Of a stretch of DNA of 7,191 nt, positions 1 through 6,269 are shown one piece after another. This stretch comes from an uncultured Sphingosinicella sp. (GTDB taxonomy: Bacteria > Pseudomonadota > Alphaproteobacteria > Sphingomonadales > Sphingomonadaceae), in assembly GCA_946886275.1 (NCBI GenBank), contig CAMPIH010000119.1, forward strand, positions 1-7,191. Direction: 5' to 3'. Positions within the stretch are counted from its first letter, which is position 1, and every line of letters starts with the position of its first letter. The position numbers and the translations under genes were made by a program. The notes under the pieces are model-generated. The model saw only the letters and a list, made by a program, of their open reading frames with translations, made no database searches and was not told the DNA's origin.

Positions 1-2
1 GC

Positions 3-1001
3 GAGCTGTTCAACGTCGACAATCTCGCCATGCCCTACTGGCTGATGAACTTCGAAGAGCATTGCGAGGTGTTCATCACCACCACCGGCGCCGACCGCCA
101 GTGCGACATGGACATCCTCGCCAAGTGCCTTCTCCAGGCGCGCTCCAAGAACCGCGCCGCCGAAGGCCTGACCAAGCTCACGGTCGATTCGCCGATTCCC
201 TACGCGCTGTCCGACCTCACCAACGCCATCTCCCAGGAAATGGGGCTTCTCAACAAGGCGACCGACACCGCGCCGTTCATGCGGCTCAAGAGCAAGATCG
301 ACGAGCTCAAGTCGGATCCGCGCTACCAGTTCATGTTCTCCGGAATGCTGATCGCCGACCAGATGGGCTCGTTCATTAGCAAGATCTTCCGGCTCCCTGC
401 CAACGGCAAGCCGATCTCAATCATCGACGTTTCGGGCGTGCCTTCCGACATCGTCTCGGTCGTCGTCGCGGTGCTTTCGCGGCTGGTGTTCGATTACGCC
501 ATCTGGTCGCGCAACGAGGTGCAGCGCCCGGTCCTGCTCGTCTGCGAGGAAGCGCATCGATACGTTCCGGCCGACAAGACCTCGAACGGCCAGGCGGTCC
601 GCAAGATTCTCGAGCGGATCGCCAAGGAAGGCCGTAAATATGGCGTCTCGCTCGGGCTCATCACCCAGCGGCCGTCCGACCTCGCCGAAGGCGTCCTCTC
701 GCAGTGCGGAACGATCATCTCGATGCGCCTCAACAACGATCGCGACCAGGCGTTCGTGAAGAGCGCGATGCCGGAAGGCTCGCGCGGCTTCCTCGACGTC
801 ATCCCGGCGCTCCGTAACCGCGAATGCATCGTCTGCGGCGAAGGCGTGTCGATCCCGATCCGGGTCGCCTTCGACGATCTCGAGCGCGATCGCCGTCCGG
901 CCTCGTCCGATCCGCTCTTCTCGCAGCTGTGGCAGCATAGCGGCGACGAGGAAGCGATGGTCGCCCGGATCGTCAAGCGCTGGCGGGCCCAGGGCCGCTG
1001 A
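3..1001 (+). CDS. HerA/DUF87-like ATP-binding protein, 5' end outside window
   Basis: This is the C-terminal part of a HerA/FtsK-type P-loop ATPase (DUF87 family), which forms hexameric rings that translocate DNA. The frame is already open at base 3 and gives 332 residues; the first ATG, at base 30, is internal, and the Walker A motif lies upstream of the window. What is visible: a hydrophobic beta strand running into Walker B (VLLVCEEAHRYV, with its two acidic residues at bases 546-551), then GRKYGVSLGLITQRPSDL, the sensor and arginine-finger region typical of HerA-like and VirB4-like ATPases, then ISMRLNNDRDQ. The C-terminus is short and basic (VKRWRAQGR). Bacterial HerA proteins act either as housekeeping repair motors or with NurA, SIR2 or other nuclease partners. 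No partner lies downstream, and upstream cannot be seen. The family is well supported; the specific role is not. Confidence 0.88.
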   Translation, partial: ELFNVDNLAMPYWLMNFEEHCEVFITTTGADRQCDMDILAKCLLQARSKNRAAEGLTKLTVDSPIPYALSDLTNAISQEMGLLNKATDTAPFMRLKSKIDELKSDPRYQFMFSGMLIADQMGSFISKIFRLPANGKPISIIDVSGVPSDIVSVVVAVLSRLVFDYAIWSRNEVQRPVLLVCEEAHRYVPADKTSNGQAVRKILERIAKEGRKYGVSLGLITQRPSDLAEGVLSQCGTIISMRLNNDRDQAFVKSAMPEGSRGFLDVIPALRNRECIVCGEGVSIPIRVAFDDLERDRRPASSDPLFSQLWQHSGDEEAMVARIVKRWRAQGR

Positions 1002-1023
1002 CGCTTCGCAGCGGAGCGTATTT
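1001..1023 (+). terminator. candidate terminator hairpin at the end of the HerA-like gene
   Basis: Bases 1001-1007 pair with 1013-1019 (seven pairs, one of them G-U) around a five-base loop, followed by ATTT. The stem begins on the last base of the TGA stop. The T tract is very short, so intrinsic termination would be weak. Confidence 0.35.
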
Positions 1024-1074
1024 CCCGTGTCGGCGAAGGCGTCCGGCGCGTCAGCCCCGCCGATCGACCACGTG

Positions 1075-1092
1075 ATCCCCGTTAGCGGGGAT
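1075..1092. other. 7-bp perfect inverted repeat in the leader of the TPR gene
   Basis: ATCCCCG (1075-1081) pairs perfectly with CGGGGAT (1086-1092) across the loop TTAG. The G/C-rich stem is compact and should be stable. No T tract follows, so it is not a standard intrinsic terminator. It lies 62 bases before the proposed GTG of the TPR gene and 73 bases after the HerA-like stop. A CACGTG palindrome sits directly before it at 1069-1074. It could be part of a terminator, an mRNA leader structure or an operator. I see no convincing promoter elsewhere in 1002-1154. Confidence 0.35.
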
Positions 1093-1154
1093 GTCCTCCG
1101 AGGTAGCGGCATTGTTGCTCGTCGGTAGGGCGTGCTTGCTCGATCGCTCATAGG

Positions 1155-2138
1155 GTGCGAAGCCACCTCTGTATGACTCACTGGCTCCTCATCATTGCCT
1201 CCCTGGCATGGATCGACCCGGGGCCATCGATGATCGCGGGCGTCCCCGCGCAAGCCGATGCCCCAGCCAGGCACGAGACGAAGGACCACCTCTCCACCGA
1301 TCGCATGGAAGCTCTGGTCGCGGGTCCGATGGCACGGGTCCGTTCAGGAGACGTTGCTGGCGGCCAGCGCGCGTTCGAAACGCTCCTCGAGGACACAAGC
1401 CGCCGTCACGGCACCGGCAGCGCGGAGGCCGCCGATCTGCTGATGTCGTTCGGCGTCCTGATCTATACCGAGGGTCTCATTCCGAGCACCGGTTCCGAAG
1501 CTGATGATGGGCTGAGGGCGAGCTCTCTTCCTTATTTGCGACGGTCGGTCGAAGCCTATCGGCGGGCCTACGGGCCAGACCATCCCCTGGTAGCGGTAGC
1601 GCTGCACAGCTTCGGTCAGGCGATGGTCGATCTCGCGCCCGACGATCCGCCCGCCGAGGCGGAAGCCTCGCTGGACGAAGCCTACCGGATCCGGCTGGCG
1701 GCGCTCGGCCCGGCGAATCCCGAGACGTTGGCGGCGCTGGTCAACGTCGCCGATATCAGGGCTTTGCCTGTCCGCACCGGCCGAGATCGAGCGCGGGTCG
1801 CCGCGGTCGCGGCCATGTACCGACAGGGACTGGCCCAGGCCCGACGGCCGATGGGCGCGTTTCCGGAGGAGCAGCCGAGGTTCTGGTATGCGCGTCTGGC
1901 GCGCTTGTACGTGCGCAACGGCCAGGCGGCCGCTTCGCTTCAAGTCGTCACGGAGGCGGAGCGTTCGAGCGGCGATTGGGCCTGCGTGGATATGTCGCTG
2001 CTCGTGGCAGAGATCGCTGACCTGCTCGGGCAACATGGCTTCGCAACCGAGGCGGAGGCGCTGCGCCCGCGCGACCATTTCGACCGGGCGATGGAGTGTC
2101 TCGATCGCCAGGACGATCCGGTTATCGCAACCCGCTAA
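1155..2138 (+). CDS. exported TPR-repeat protein
   Basis: This is a 327-residue protein with helical repeats of the kinesin-light-chain TPR type, a fold used for protein-protein contact. Two repeats are clear: residues 124-157 (AYRRAYGPDHPLVAVAL) and 168-201 (AYRIRLAALGPANPETLAAL). An earlier one near 66-100 and helical pairs near 248-267 and 282-305 are weaker. The N-terminus has a short hydrophobic stretch (WLLIIASLAWI, residues 10-20) and a possible cleavage region around PAQADA (31-36), suggesting export, though the signal is not textbook. The start is GTG at 1155; an ATG at 1173 keeps the same signal. Neither has a good Shine-Dalgarno sequence, and the frame is closed upstream by TAG at 1104. 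There is no enzymatic domain, so no reaction can be assigned. The reading frame stays open for 71 codons after the TAA. The secreted amidohydrolase gene follows 200 bases later. Confidence 0.75.
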   Translation: MRSHLCMTHWLLIIASLAWIDPGPSMIAGVPAQADAPARHETKDHLSTDRMEALVAGPMARVRSGDVAGGQRAFETLLEDTSRRHGTGSAEAADLLMSFGVLIYTEGLIPSTGSEADDGLRASSLPYLRRSVEAYRRAYGPDHPLVAVALHSFGQAMVDLAPDDPPAEAEASLDEAYRIRLAALGPANPETLAALVNVADIRALPVRTGRDRARVAAVAAMYRQGLAQARRPMGAFPEEQPRFWYARLARLYVRNGQAAASLQVVTEAERSSGDWACVDMSLLVAEIADLLGQHGFATEAEALRPRDHFDRAMECLDRQDDPVIATR

Positions 2139-2351
2139 AGCGCGGTCGCGGATAACCTGCACGCGGCGATATTTCCGGCCGTTCGAACGCCCGCACAGGG
2201 TGGCAAGGTGCCTCGCGTCGGCGCGGCGTTGAGCGAGCTCCGTGGTCATTTCGCCGAAGCGTTGGAGGCCGGCAGCTGGCGATTGCCTTTGCCGTTCGGG
2301 AATGTCACCCCTCGCAGACCCATTTTAGGAGGACAGAAGTGCGCCGGATCC
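2139..2351 (+). other. open frame continuing past the TPR stop codon
   Basis: In the same frame as the TPR gene, the 71 codons after the TAA at 2136-2138 contain no stop until TGA at 2352-2354, which overlaps the start of the amidohydrolase gene. The conceptual peptide includes VADNLHAAIFPAV and GAALSELRGHFAEALEAG, which look like alanine-rich amphipathic helices, and third positions are mostly G or C. This could be a former C-terminal part of the TPR protein cut off by one nonsense change, or only a stop-poor GC-rich spacer. There is no start codon with a ribosome binding site for independent translation, so I do not call it a gene. A 10-bp palindrome, CGTTCGAACG, lies inside at 2180-2189. 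Confidence 0.25.
2327..2333 (+). promoter_or_regulatory. strong Shine-Dalgarno sequence for the amidohydrolase
   Basis: AGGAGGA lies five bases before the GTG at 2339. It is the best ribosome binding site in the window and fixes this GTG as the start, which also places a complete signal peptide at the N-terminus. Confidence 0.85.
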
Positions 2352-4408
2352 TGATTGCCACCTTGCTTGCCGCCGCCGCCCCGATGGCCGTCTTCGCGCA
2401 CGACACGCAGAACCCGGCCACGGCTTCCGCGCCGGTTCCCAAGGAACAGCTGCTCCAGCCTCCGGCCGACGCGGTCCATTACGTCGTTGTCTCGGAAGCG
2501 GGCAAGCACGGCGACCAGTGGCGCTGGCAGCTGCCGGACGGGCGAACCGCCTATCGCTGGTCGCAGGAGCTACGCGGCTGGATCACCGAGATGGATCAGG
2601 TGAACAGGTTCGCGCCCGACGGATCGATCCAGGCGCTCGAGGTCCGCGGCGTCACCATGTCCGGAGATGCGGCCGAACTCTATCGGGTGGAGAACGGCCG
2701 AGCGAGCTGGAGGACGGCAACCGATAGCGGCGAGGCTCCCGCCGGCGGGTGGTACATCCCGGCCGGCGGAGTGAGTATCGCCAACGCGCCGCTGGTCGAG
2801 GCGCTCGCCCGGGCAGGCGAGACGGGCATCGACTTCCTGCCGAGCGGCCGGGGACGGATGACCTTCGGCGAGACCTTGACCATCCAGGGCCCAGATGGAC
2901 CGAAGAGGGTGCAACTCGCCTTCATCCGAGGGCTGACGCCCTCTCCGGTCCCCGTCTGGCTCGACGAGAACAGAAACTATTTCGCCGAGATCGGCTACAT
3001 CTCCACCCTGCCTGAGGGCCATGAGGGCGCATTGAGGCAGCTGCGCGATGCCCAGGAGGCGGCTACCGCCGCAGAGGTGAGAGCGGTGGCGCAACGCTTT
3101 CTGACGCCGGCGGCTCGGGCGCCGATCTTGTTCGACAATGTCCAGCTGTTCGACGCCGACCGGGGGCAGTTCCTCGCCGATCGGGCGGTACTTGCACAGG
3201 ACGGGCGGATCGCCGCGATCGGCTCGGCCGGATCGATTCCGGCGCCGGCGGGCGCTCGGGTGATCGACGGCCGCGGCAAGACGCTGGTTCCCGGAATCTG
3301 GGACAGCCACATGCATATCGGAAGCGACTGGGACGTGCTTGCGAACATGGCCAGCGGAATGACCAGCTTCCGAAGCCCGGGCACGACGTTCGACCGCGCC
3401 GTCGACGCGACCAGGCGAAGGGCGGCCGGGGAGCTGCTGATGGGTGAGCCCTTCATCTCGGTGATCATCGACAGGAGGGATCCGCTGGCGGCGCAGGGCG
3501 CCGAGGTCGTGACCAGCGTCGACGAGGCGATTGCCGTGGTTCGGCGGATCAAGGAAGCCGGCCTTTGGGGGGTCAAATTCTACACGAGCATGGACCCGAG
3601 CTGGATCGCCCCGGTGGCGGCCGAGGCGCACCGGCTAGGCCTCCATGTGCACGGCCATGTCCCCGCAAGAATGAAGCCCAGCGAGGCGGTCGCCGCCGGC
3701 TATGACGAGCTCACTCACCTCAACTTCGTCGTCATGGAATCGATGCCTGCGGACGTCATCGACCGGGCCAACACGCGGCAGCGGATGGAAGGACCTGCGC
3801 GCCTTTTCAGGGATGTCGATCTCGACGGCCCGTTGATGAGCGGATTCATCGCCGACCTCGCCCGCCGAGGGACGATCGTCGACCCGACCATCGTCATTTT
3901 CGAAAGTTTCCTGACCCAGGACGGCGGCGAGCCGCACCCGGCCTACGCGCCCTATATGGGCATCCTCTCGCCGGTGCTGGAACGCGCCGTGTTCACCAGC
4001 GGAGGCTATCCGCTCGTCGAGGGCTATACGCGCGACGATTACCGGCAGAGCTATGCGAAGATGGTCGAGCTGGTCGGCCGGCTGCATCGTGCCGGCGTGC
4101 CGATCCTTGCCGGCACCGACGGCTCCGGCATCGAGCTGATCCGCGAACTGGAAATTTACCAGCAGGCCGGCTTCACCCCTGCCGAGGCTCTGCAAAGCGC
4201 CACCATCCTCCCCGCCCGGGTCGTCGGCGCCGACCGTCGCACCGGTTCGATCGCGGTTGGCAAGGAGGCCGACATGGTGCTGGTCGACGGCGACCCGTCC
4301 CGCGAACTCGGCGCGCTCCGCCGGGTCGTCACCGTCGTCAGCGATGGCTATGTCATGGATGGCGACGCACTTCGACAGGCCGCCGGCTATAGCGGCCGGC
4401 CGAGGTGA
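2339..4408 (+). CDS. secreted metal-dependent amidohydrolase with extra N-terminal domain
   Basis: This is a 689-residue amidohydrolase-superfamily enzyme; the family hydrolyses C-N or similar bonds using one or two metal ions in a TIM barrel. Residues 1-20 are a clean signal peptide ending in VFA before HD, so it is exported. Residues about 30-255 form a beta-rich domain I cannot name. From about 262 the usual amidohydrolase beta-sandwich and barrel begin (DNVQLFDADRG, then IDGRGKTLVPGIWDSHMH). All expected ligands are visible: H324 and H326 (HMH), K413 (GVKFYTS, candidate carboxylated lysine), histidines at 436, 438 and 440 (HVHGH), H460 (ELTHLNF) and D594 (LAGTDGSG). The C-terminus closes the sandwich with GKEADMVLVDGDP. 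It resembles the imidazolonepropionase-like and prolidase-like branch, but the substrate cannot be read from sequence. The start is GTG with a strong ribosome binding site. It may share a transcript with the TPR gene. Confidence 0.92.
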   Translation: MRRILIATLLAAAAPMAVFAHDTQNPATASAPVPKEQLLQPPADAVHYVVVSEAGKHGDQWRWQLPDGRTAYRWSQELRGWITEMDQVNRFAPDGSIQALEVRGVTMSGDAAELYRVENGRASWRTATDSGEAPAGGWYIPAGGVSIANAPLVEALARAGETGIDFLPSGRGRMTFGETLTIQGPDGPKRVQLAFIRGLTPSPVPVWLDENRNYFAEIGYISTLPEGHEGALRQLRDAQEAATAAEVRAVAQRFLTPAARAPILFDNVQLFDADRGQFLADRAVLAQDGRIAAIGSAGSIPAPAGARVIDGRGKTLVPGIWDSHMHIGSDWDVLANMASGMTSFRSPGTTFDRAVDATRRRAAGELLMGEPFISVIIDRRDPLAAQGAEVVTSVDEAIAVVRRIKEAGLWGVKFYTSMDPSWIAPVAAEAHRLGLHVHGHVPARMKPSEAVAAGYDELTHLNFVVMESMPADVIDRANTRQRMEGPARLFRDVDLDGPLMSGFIADLARRGTIVDPTIVIFESFLTQDGGEPHPAYAPYMGILSPVLERAVFTSGGYPLVEGYTRDDYRQSYAKMVELVGRLHRAGVPILAGTDGSGIELIRELEIYQQAGFTPAEALQSATILPARVVGADRRTGSIAVGKEADMVLVDGDPSRELGALRRVVTVVSDGYVMDGDALRQAAGYSGRPR

Positions 4409-4441
4409 CGCCCGAGCGACGTTTCACCGGTTTGACCCGCA

Positions 4442-4491
4442 ATTGATGCCCTGTCCGCAATGGGTCGCAAGCCCCATTGCCGCCAATCAAT
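4442..4491. terminator. nested inverted repeat between convergent genes, possible bidirectional terminator
   Basis: An inner perfect 8-bp stem, GCAATGGG (4457-4464) with CCCATTGC (4473-4480), has an eight-base loop. It is framed by an outer 6-bp stem, ATTGAT (4442-4447) with ATCAAT (4486-4491). It sits between the stop of the plus-strand amidohydrolase and the stop of the minus-strand peptidase, where a shared terminator is expected. Neither strand has a following T tract, so it may instead protect 3' ends or assist Rho-dependent termination. Nothing else is recognisable in this 102-bp gap. Confidence 0.45.
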
Positions 4492-4510
4492 CCTGGGCGA
4501 ACTTGAACGC

Positions 4511-6052
4511 CTAGGGCGCGGTGCGGGAGGGTTCGCCAGGCGCCGCGGCCTGCTGCTCGGTCCGAGCCGCGCCGACCGGAGTCGCGAGGAGGCTTCGGAG
4601 CCGGCTTCGGAAGCTGGCGAGATCGCCGCCGGACAATTGCGCGCGGGTCGTGAATCGGACCGAACGCGGGTTCACATGGGCGCCGTTGCGATAGACTTCG
4701 TAGTGGAGATGCGGGCCCGTGGAGAGGCCGGTCGAGCCGACATGGCCGATGACCTGCCCGCGCCTGACCGTCTGCCCCGAGCGGACCGAGATCCGGCTCA
4801 TGTGGGAATAAGAGGTCGTAAGGCCGCCGGCATGGGCGATCCGGACCTGGCGGCCATAGCCGCCGGCCCAGCCGGCGCGCGAGACCCGGCCGTCGGTGGT
4901 CGCGACGATCGGCGTTCCGTGCGAGGCCCGGAAATCGATTCCGCGATGCATCCGCGAATAGCCCAGGATGGGATGCATCCTGAGGCCGTAATTGGAGGTG
5001 ATCCGGCCGGGAACCGGCGCCTGCATGCCGCCGCTCTCGCGGCCGACGCCCGAAGCCTCGAACCATTGCGAGCGGCCGTCGGACGTCCACTGCATCATCT
5101 GCAGGTCGCGGCTTCCTGACCGGTCGAGGCCGGCAAAGAGCAGCTTTCCGGTCTCGGTCTCGCCGGTCGCGGCCCGACGATGCTCGATGATGATGTCGAA
5201 ACGGTCGCTCGAGTTGAGGCCGGACGGAATGCTGACCTGGCCGGCAAGCGCGCGGATATAGGATTCGACGATCCGCGCCGGCACGCCGGCGGCGCGCGCG
5301 GAGCGATAGAGGCTTTCGCCGACCCGGCCCTGGACCCGAAGCGGAGTCTCGTCGACCGCGATCGGGATCCGGGTGAGCTGGAGCTGGCCGTCGACCCGGG
5401 CGACCTCGATCCGAAGATCGAAGCGGGCGCGAAGGCTCAAGCTGTCGAGCGGCCGGGCGACCAGCCGGTTCGGCCTTCGGCCCAAGGTGAGATCGATGAC
5501 CGTTCCAGGCCGAAGATCGGTGATCGGAACCGCTTCGCCGACGTGGGTGGCGACCCGGTCGGCCTCGGCGCTGCCGACTCCGGCGCGTTCGAGCACCCGG
5601 GCGAAGCCGTCGCCTCGGCCGAGCGTGGCGCGAAGATCGATGATCGGGCGTTCGGGGGTTTCGGGGAGCGGCTCGACGGCGTCGGTCGGCGCCATTCGGC
5701 GGCCGGTATCGGCGCCATGAGCGAGCGGAGCGATGGCGAGCGCTCGTGATTCCTCGAACTGGGCGTCTGCGAACGGGGCCGGAGACGCGCCCGCGATCGG
5801 ATCGATTCCCGGAAAAAAGGACCAGGCGGCGTAGCAAAGGGCGGCGCAGGTAGCGAAGCCGCGGAACCATTCGGCCGAGCCGATGCGCTGGCCGAGATCG
5901 ACGACGAGGTCGAGCTCGCCGGCACGGCTGCGCAGATCCTCGACCTTCTGGCCGAAGGCCGGTCGCGGCGACGAACGCAGCAGCGTCCGTTCCAGGCCGA
6001 TTGCGGCCGTGCCGCTGCCGGGGCCTGCGCCCATGTCGGTGAATCGGTACAA
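4511..6052 (-). CDS. membrane-anchored M23 family peptidoglycan endopeptidase (LytM/MepM-like)
   Basis: This is a 513-residue zinc peptidase expected to cut peptide cross-links in peptidoglycan at the periplasmic face of the inner membrane. About 62 mostly polar residues precede one membrane segment (about 63-83, WFRGFATCAALCYAAWSFF), so it is probably a signal-anchored type II protein. Residues about 135-340 resemble the N-terminal domains of MepM/Csd3-type enzymes (GESLYRSARAAGVPARIVESY, with the usual KLLFAGLD strand). The LytM domain spans about 343-466 with the full active site: H369 and D373 (HRGID), H417 (SYSHM), and H448 and H450 (GPHLHYE). Intact ligands suggest an active enzyme rather than an EnvC/NlpD-type activator. 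The start is TTG at 6052, with AAGGGGG about 11 bases upstream; an ATG at 6034 is the alternative. An in-frame TAA lies just upstream. It is divergent from the helicase gene. Confidence 0.93.
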   Translation of the reverse strand: MYRFTDMGAGPGSGTAAIGLERTLLRSSPRPAFGQKVEDLRSRAGELDLVVDLGQRIGSAEWFRGFATCAALCYAAWSFFPGIDPIAGASPAPFADAQFEESRALAIAPLAHGADTGRRMAPTDAVEPLPETPERPIIDLRATLGRGDGFARVLERAGVGSAEADRVATHVGEAVPITDLRPGTVIDLTLGRRPNRLVARPLDSLSLRARFDLRIEVARVDGQLQLTRIPIAVDETPLRVQGRVGESLYRSARAAGVPARIVESYIRALAGQVSIPSGLNSSDRFDIIIEHRRAATGETETGKLLFAGLDRSGSRDLQMMQWTSDGRSQWFEASGVGRESGGMQAPVPGRITSNYGLRMHPILGYSRMHRGIDFRASHGTPIVATTDGRVSRAGWAGGYGRQVRIAHAGGLTTSYSHMSRISVRSGQTVRRGQVIGHVGSTGLSTGPHLHYEVYRNGAHVNPRSVRFTTRAQLSGGDLASFRSRLRSLLATPVGAARTEQQAAAPGEPSRTAP

Positions 6053-6065
6053 GGCTGGTCCAGCC
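6053..6065. repeat. 13-bp inverted repeat abutting the peptidase start codon
   Basis: GGCTGG and CCAGCC form perfect 6-bp arms around one central base, ending next to the TTG start of the peptidase and overlapping the end of its G-rich Shine-Dalgarno-like run. It could be an operator-like site or a small RNA hairpin that affects initiation. It could equally be chance in GC-rich DNA. Confidence 0.35.
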
Positions 6066-6120
6066 CCCTTGCGCGCTTGTTAACCCCCCGCCGCGCACCC
6101 CGCTCGGCAGATGCCCAGGG

Positions 6121-6156
6121 TTGTGAAGAAAAGAGGTTAAAGTCAAATTACGGTTT
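6121..6156. promoter_or_regulatory. AT-rich divergent control region with CtrA-like motif
   Basis: This is the only clearly AT-rich stretch of the 217-bp divergent gap (6053-6269), so it probably holds promoter elements for the peptidase, the helicase or both. On the plus strand, 6137-6151 reads TTAA-N7-TTAC; on the minus strand this is GTAA-N7-TTAACC, seven of eight positions of the alphaproteobacterial CtrA consensus TTAA-N7-TTAA. A separate half site, GTTAACC, lies at 6079-6085. TTGACT on the minus strand (6146-6141) could be a -35 box for the peptidase, but no good -10 follows at normal spacing. The motif match is seen directly; CtrA binding is inference. Confidence 0.3.
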
Positions 6157-6269
6157 CGTCGAGGTTCCGGCTGTTGCGACGAAGCGCAGCCTTTCGGGGA
6201 TGAAAGGAGCCGGCGAGTCAAGCGACGGAAAAGGTTGCGCTTTGCTGCGGCCGAGCCGATCTAGCCGCG

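Noticed and set aside
417..1289. 290-codon minus-strand open frame spanning the HerA-like gene end and the following gap
   Set aside because: It is antisense to the Walker B region of the HerA-like protein, and its composition is typical of a GC shadow.
1344..2249. 301-codon minus-strand open frame over the TPR gene
   Set aside because: It is arginine-rich and has no motifs. The plus-strand frame has TPR repeats and a hydrophobic N-terminus.
2570..3631. 353-codon minus-strand open frame inside the amidohydrolase
   Set aside because: It is antisense to a gene with a complete signal peptide, ribosome binding site and metal ligands. The product is low-complexity, rich in R, D and H, with no domain.
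6215..6219. GAGTC, a CcrM methylation site (GANTC), in the leader of the helicase gene
   Set aside because: More than ten GANTC sites occur across the window, mostly inside genes, so one in the leader is not distinctive.
4353..6221. 622-codon minus-strand open frame covering the whole M23 gene region
   Set aside because: It overlaps the M23 peptidase on the same strand in another frame. Its product is arginine- and proline-rich with no motifs, the usual shadow of a GC-rich gene; the M23 frame has all catalytic residues.
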